Shown here one piece after another: positions 5,966 to 8,509 of a stretch of 8,509 nt of DNA. The notes below the pieces were generated by a model. That model searched no databases, was not told where the DNA came from, and was given only the letters and a program-made list of their open reading frames with translations. The translations under genes and the position numbers were made by a program. The stretch is taken from positions 1-8,509 of the forward strand of contig QMUB01000033.1 in assembly GCA_003663695.1 (NCBI GenBank), read 5' to 3'. Numbering within the stretch: the first letter of the stretch is position 1; each line of letters begins with the position of its first letter. The DNA is from Thermococci archaeon. GTDB taxonomy: Archaea > Methanobacteriota_B > Thermococci > Thermococcales > Thermococcaceae.

Positions 5966-6661
5966 ATGACTGAACCCGATATATTTTACATCATAGGGAA
6001 TAAAGTTAGAAGGGATTTATTGAGTCACCTGACATGCACTGAGTGCTATTTTAGTCTCTTGAGCAATAAAGTTAGCGTCTCATCTACTGCCGTTTCAAAG
6101 CACCTGAAGATAATGGAGAGGGAAGGGGTTATCAAATCCTATGAGAAGGATGAACACTTCATCGGTCCGGCACGAAAGTACTACCGTATAACCCTTTCAA
6201 AAACATACATCGCCAGCGTGACCCCCAACCTCTTCTGGTACAGCGGGGTTGAGCTAAAAGATACCCTCGAAGAAATGAAGGAGTATTCTGTAGATTTAAG
6301 GGATTTAAAAAAGAGCCATGAGAACCTGCAGGAGATGGTAAGCGACTTCATCAAAGCCAACAGAAAATTAAAGGATGTTATTGATGCCCTCAGGGACGTT
6401 GAGAGCTACAGAAATCACCTAGTGAAGAGAATAAAAGAAACATACCTTACTGAAATAGGAGATATGACCCAGCTCGCAATCCTCCACTACCTCCTCCTCT
6501 ACGGGGAAAGCTCCGTGGATGATCTGAGTGATGTTTTGGATCTGAAGGAAAGGGAAGTTTTAAGGAAGGCGGAGGAGTTGAGCAGGTTTGTTCCGTTAAT
6601 CATAAAAGATAACTTTATTAAGATAGATGAAGCAGAGTTAAAAAAGAAGCTCCAAGAGTAA
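5966..6661 (+). CDS. surR: SurR, sulfur-responsive redox-switch transcription regulator
   Basis: This 231-aa protein matches P. furiosus SurR. It has an N-terminal ArsR-type winged helix (VRRDLLSHLT, then SSTAVSKHLKIMEREGVI as the recognition region, then GPARKYYRIT as the wing). A CTEC redox switch lies at residues 24-27. A central helical, coiled-coil-like stretch runs from about 97 to 160. A second helix-turn-helix-like domain follows (about 163-215, MTQLAILHYLLLYGESSVDDLSDVLDLKEREVLRKAEEL). In the characterised protein the reduced form binds GTTn3AAC, activating hydrogenase genes and repressing sulfur-response genes. Sulfur oxidises the CxxC and releases DNA. Both cysteines are present, so the switch should work. 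The ATG follows GTAGGTGAGA. It leads an operon with the ferredoxin (19-base gap) and the reductase, and is divergent from pdo. Confidence 0.95.
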   Translation: MTEPDIFYIIGNKVRRDLLSHLTCTECYFSLLSNKVSVSSTAVSKHLKIMEREGVIKSYEKDEHFIGPARKYYRITLSKTYIASVTPNLFWYSGVELKDTLEEMKEYSVDLRDLKKSHENLQEMVSDFIKANRKLKDVIDALRDVESYRNHLVKRIKETYLTEIGDMTQLAILHYLLLYGESSVDDLSDVLDLKEREVLRKAEELSRFVPLIIKDNFIKIDEAELKKKLQE

Positions 6662-6680
6662 GATGGTAGGGGGGTTTGAA

Positions 6681-6884
6681 ATGCCACTTCCAAAGGTTAA
6701 AATCGATGTAATCAGGGAAAAGTGCTATCTATGCGGCTCATGTGTTGCGGTCTGTCCGAAAGAAGCTATAATAATAGAAAATGACGAATGGATGTTTTTT
6801 CAGGAAAAATGCATCTCATGTAAGTTCTGTGTTTTAGCTTGTCCCGTAGGTGCTTTAAATGCTATACCACTGGAGGAGGAATGA
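6681..6884 (+). CDS. 2x[4Fe-4S] ferredoxin-like protein
   Basis: This 67-aa protein has two complete cluster motifs of the CxxCxxCxxxCP type: CYLCGSCVAVCP and CISCKFCVLACP. It is therefore a bacterial-type 8Fe ferredoxin, an electron carrier in the cytoplasm. I chose ATG 6681 because GTAGGGGGG lies 6 bases upstream. The in-frame ATG at 6663, one base after the surR stop, has no good ribosome binding site and would add only MVGGFE. It is followed after 3 bases by the geranylgeranyl-reductase-family gene, and its 3' end carries that gene's GGAGGA site. The two are clearly co-transcribed and probably translationally coupled. Context suggests it donates electrons to that flavoprotein, as a ferredoxin is needed for full reduction by the Methanosarcina acetivorans enzyme. 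Confidence 0.9.
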   Translation: MPLPKVKIDVIREKCYLCGSCVAVCPKEAIIIENDEWMFFQEKCISCKFCVLACPVGALNAIPLEEE

Positions 6885-6887
6885 GCT

Positions 6888-8075
6888 ATGCGTTACGATG
6901 TTGTTGTAGTAGGTGCAGGTATCGCAGGTCCGATATTAGCAAGAAATCTCGCAAAGCAGGGATTCGATGTTCTCATGATTGATAAGAAAGCAGAGATCGG
7001 TTCCCCAAAGAGATGCGCGGAAGGACTTGGAATTGGAAACTTTAAAAAGTATGATATTCCTCTGGACAAACGCTTTATAAACAGAGAGATTTACGGTGCC
7101 GCTATCTATTCTCCAAACGGACATAAACTTGAGCTTAGATACAACAGGGTAAGTGGAGTTATTCTGGAAAGGAAAATCTTCGACAAGATGCTCGCTTACT
7201 ATGCCGGCAAAGCCGGGGCAGAGGTTATGGCGAAGACAGAGGCAACAGGGCTTATAAGAAGCGACGGGAAAATCAAGGGGATAAAAGCAAGGCATGAAGG
7301 GGAACCCTTGGAGATTCACGCAGATATTATTGTTGCAGCGGATGGTGTGGAGAGCAGGGTTGCAAGGTGGGCAGGTATAAACAGCTTTTTACCCCCTCAC
7401 GAGCTCGACTCTGCCTACGAGTACGAGATGATTTTGGAGGGCTTTGAGTTTGACCCTGATATGATACATCTCTATTTTGGAAATGAAGTTGCTCCAAGAG
7501 GTTATGTGTGGATATTCCCCAAGGACGATGACAGGGCAAACGTTGGAATTGGAATCAACGGGGATAACCCTAACACAGCCAAATACTACCTCGAAAAGTG
7601 GCTAAAGGAGAACAACATTAAGGGGAGCAAAATCCTCGAGGTAAATGTCGGCGGCGTTCCCGTTGGAGGCTTCTTGAAGGAGCTCACAAAGGAAAACGTT
7701 GTCGTGGTTGGGGATGCTGCCCGTCAGGTGAACCCGATGCACGGTGGAGGAATGGCCGAGGCAATGGAAGCCGCTACAATAGCATCAAAATGGATTTCAA
7801 GAGCACTTGAAGAGGGAGACCTGAGCCTTCTCGAGAACTACACCACCGAATGGTGGGCGAATGACGGGGAAAGACTCATGAAGGTGCTCGAGATAAGGAA
7901 GATAAGTGAAAAACTAAGCGATGATGAGCTGGACGCTGCCGTGCAGGCATTAAGCGGAGCAGATGCCGAGAAACTGGCTGCAGGAGACTATAGGCAGGTG
8001 TTTAAAACACTTATAAAGCACCCAAAAATTCTCCTAAAACCAAAGATGCTCAAATTATTGCGGGAAGCTCTATAG
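6888..8075 (+). CDS. Geranylgeranyl reductase family FAD-dependent oxidoreductase
   Basis: Members of this family saturate double bonds of the geranylgeranyl chains of archaeal ether lipids. The 395-aa protein has the expected plan. A Rossmann FAD motif GAGIAG lies at 9-14, with D32 at the end of the second strand. A conserved Cys in KRCAEG (C43) matches the catalytic-region cysteine of archaeal enzymes. ADGVES follows at 151-156. The substrate-site motif PxxYxWxFP appears as PRGYVWIFP (203-211), and the second FAD motif [14 protein letters not shown] at 275-288. The ATG at 6888 follows GGAGGA. It is third in the surR-ferredoxin operon and its stop overlaps the convergent 86-aa gene by 6 bases. 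The hydrophobic substrate implies work at the membrane surface, although no transmembrane helix is seen. Whether this paralogue acts on lipids or on another prenyl substrate cannot be told from sequence. Confidence 0.9.
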   Translation: MRYDVVVVGAGIAGPILARNLAKQGFDVLMIDKKAEIGSPKRCAEGLGIGNFKKYDIPLDKRFINREIYGAAIYSPNGHKLELRYNRVSGVILERKIFDKMLAYYAGKAGAEVMAKTEATGLIRSDGKIKGIKARHEGEPLEIHADIIVAADGVESRVARWAGINSFLPPHELDSAYEYEMILEGFEFDPDMIHLYFGNEVAPRGYVWIFPKDDDRANVGIGINGDNPNTAKYYLEKWLKENNIKGSKILEVNVGGVPVGGFLKELTKENVVVVGDAARQVNPMHGGGMAEAMEAATIASKWISRALEEGDLSLLENYTTEWWANDGERLMKVLEIRKISEKLSDDELDAAVQALSGADAEKLAAGDYRQVFKTLIKHPKILLKPKMLKLLREAL

Positions 8076-8330
8076 CTCTATTCCCTTTACTTTATCGCTG
8101 ACATATCCCTCAAGAATCTCCACTTTAACTTCTCTGCTTTCCCCGGTCAAGTCACTCATAAGTTCAACACCCTTTGCGTAGTCCCAGAGCCTTCTCTTTG
8201 CATCATCGTCGATTTTTTCGCACATGATTATGATTTCCCTCTCATTCTCCCTTGAAACAATATCTATAACCCTCTTTGCATCACTGGCGGTAAACAGACC
8301 TTTCTTTTTAAAGAGCACGTACATCACCAT
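8070..8330 (-). CDS. Small protein of unknown function (86 aa)
   Basis: I do not recognise this family. The 86-aa product is charged and soluble-looking, with one cysteine (MCEK, residue 37). Its pattern suggests a small alpha/beta fold: [25 protein letters not shown], then the strand REIIIMCEK, then a helix [17 protein letters not shown], then the strand [11 protein letters not shown]. The start is uncertain. ATG 8330 has no ribosome binding site, and ATG 8324 has only GGTG directly against it, so the mRNA may be leaderless or nearly so. The 3' end overlaps the reductase stop codon on the other strand. Codon use and a regular helix pattern make it more than a chance frame, but support is moderate. 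Confidence 0.65.
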   Translation of the reverse strand: MVMYVLFKKKGLFTASDAKRVIDIVSRENEREIIIMCEKIDDDAKRRLWDYAKGVELMSDLTGESREVKVEILEGYVSDKVKGIEL

Positions 8331-8345
8331 AATTGTTTTATTATG
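8328..8345. repeat. Inverted repeat over the start of the 86-aa gene
   Basis: CATAAT (8328-8333) and ATTATG (8340-8345) are perfect 6-base complements around TGTTTT. The left arm contains the ATG at 8330. With T-rich candidate TATA sequence further upstream (about 8363-8369), it sits where transcription would start and could be an operator. Confidence 0.35.
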
Positions 8346-8370
8346 TAATTAAATGATTAAAGATTTAAAG

Positions 8371-8375
8371 AAAAA
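8371..8375 (-). terminator. Oligo-T terminator of the last minus-strand gene
   Basis: Immediately after the TGA of the 8376 gene the minus strand reads TTTTTCTTTAAATC, a T5 run typical of archaeal termination. The 45-base gap to the 86-aa gene also has to hold that gene's promoter. Confidence 0.45.
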
Positions 8376-8509
8376 TCATTCGAAGAGATCTTCGAGCTTG
8401 ACATCGATTTTGTCGGGGATGAATGGGAGGAGGTGACTTGTTGTTTTCGGTGAGTAACCCTCGTTCCTCTTAGCGAAATACATGACCTCTTCCTTGCTCG
8501 GGACTTTCC
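8376..8509 (-). CDS. C-terminal end of an unidentified protein (5' end outside window)
   Basis: Reading the minus strand from the window edge gives an open frame of 43 codons ending in TGA at 8376-8378. The first complete codon is at 8507-8505. The peptide includes VPSKEEVMYFAKRNEGYSP, TTSHLLPFIPDKID and the terminus VKLEDLFE. The biased codon use and the T5 run directly after the stop argue that it is a real gene end. I cannot name the family from this tail. It lies on the same strand as the 86-aa gene, 45 bases upstream of it. Confidence 0.7.
   Translation of the reverse strand, partial: KVPSKEEVMYFAKRNEGYSPKTTSHLLPFIPDKIDVKLEDLFE

Noticed and set aside
6663..6680. Upstream start of the ferredoxin gene at ATG 6663
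   Set aside because: There is no ribosome binding site before it, whereas GTAGGGGGG is well placed for ATG 6681.

Overview
The window looks like chromosomal DNA of a hyperthermophilic archaeon of the order Thermococcales (Thermococcus, Pyrococcus or Palaeococcus type). The basis is recognition of Thermococcales-type proteins: the Hef nuclease end, the AMMECR1 protein close to Pyrococcus PH0010, the two-CxxC protein disulfide oxidoreductase, and the sulfur regulator SurR. Archaeal TATA boxes and GGTGA-type ribosome binding sites fit this. No mobile element, CRISPR array, tRNA or rRNA was found. I cannot name the species.

Layout. Bases 1-693 (+) hold the 3' end of hef. It converges, with a 4-base overlap of stop codons, on a minus-strand pair (690-2433): an AMMECR1-family protein and a COG2108-like radical SAM enzyme. 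Two more minus-strand genes (2537-3337 and 3512-3961) encode Cys-free proteins of unknown function. They are separated by a strikingly AT-rich, repeat-laden spacer. From 4105 a + strand gene encodes deoxyhypusine synthase. It converges on pdo (5149-5823, -), which is divergent from surR (5966-6661, +). surR leads a compact operon with a 2x[4Fe-4S] ferredoxin and a geranylgeranyl-reductase-family flavoprotein (to 8075). That operon converges, with a 6-base overlap, on an 86-aa unknown gene (8070-8330, -). The window ends in the 3' end of another minus-strand gene (8376-8509).

How the genes work together. The best-supported regulatory unit is the pdo/surR divergent region. SurR is a redox-switch regulator whose published DNA motif is GTTn3AAC, extended as GTTn3AACn5GTT. 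A perfect extended copy lies upstream of the surR TATA box, and a palindromic core copy lies at the pdo promoter. The ferredoxin and reductase genes are tightly packed behind surR. This suggests that lipid isoprenoid saturation, or another flavin-dependent reduction, is transcribed with the sulfur/redox regulator.

The most promising undescribed material is the pair of unknown genes around the helically phased AAATTT spacer (3338-3511), the AMMECR1/radical SAM pairing, and the surR-ferredoxin-reductase linkage.
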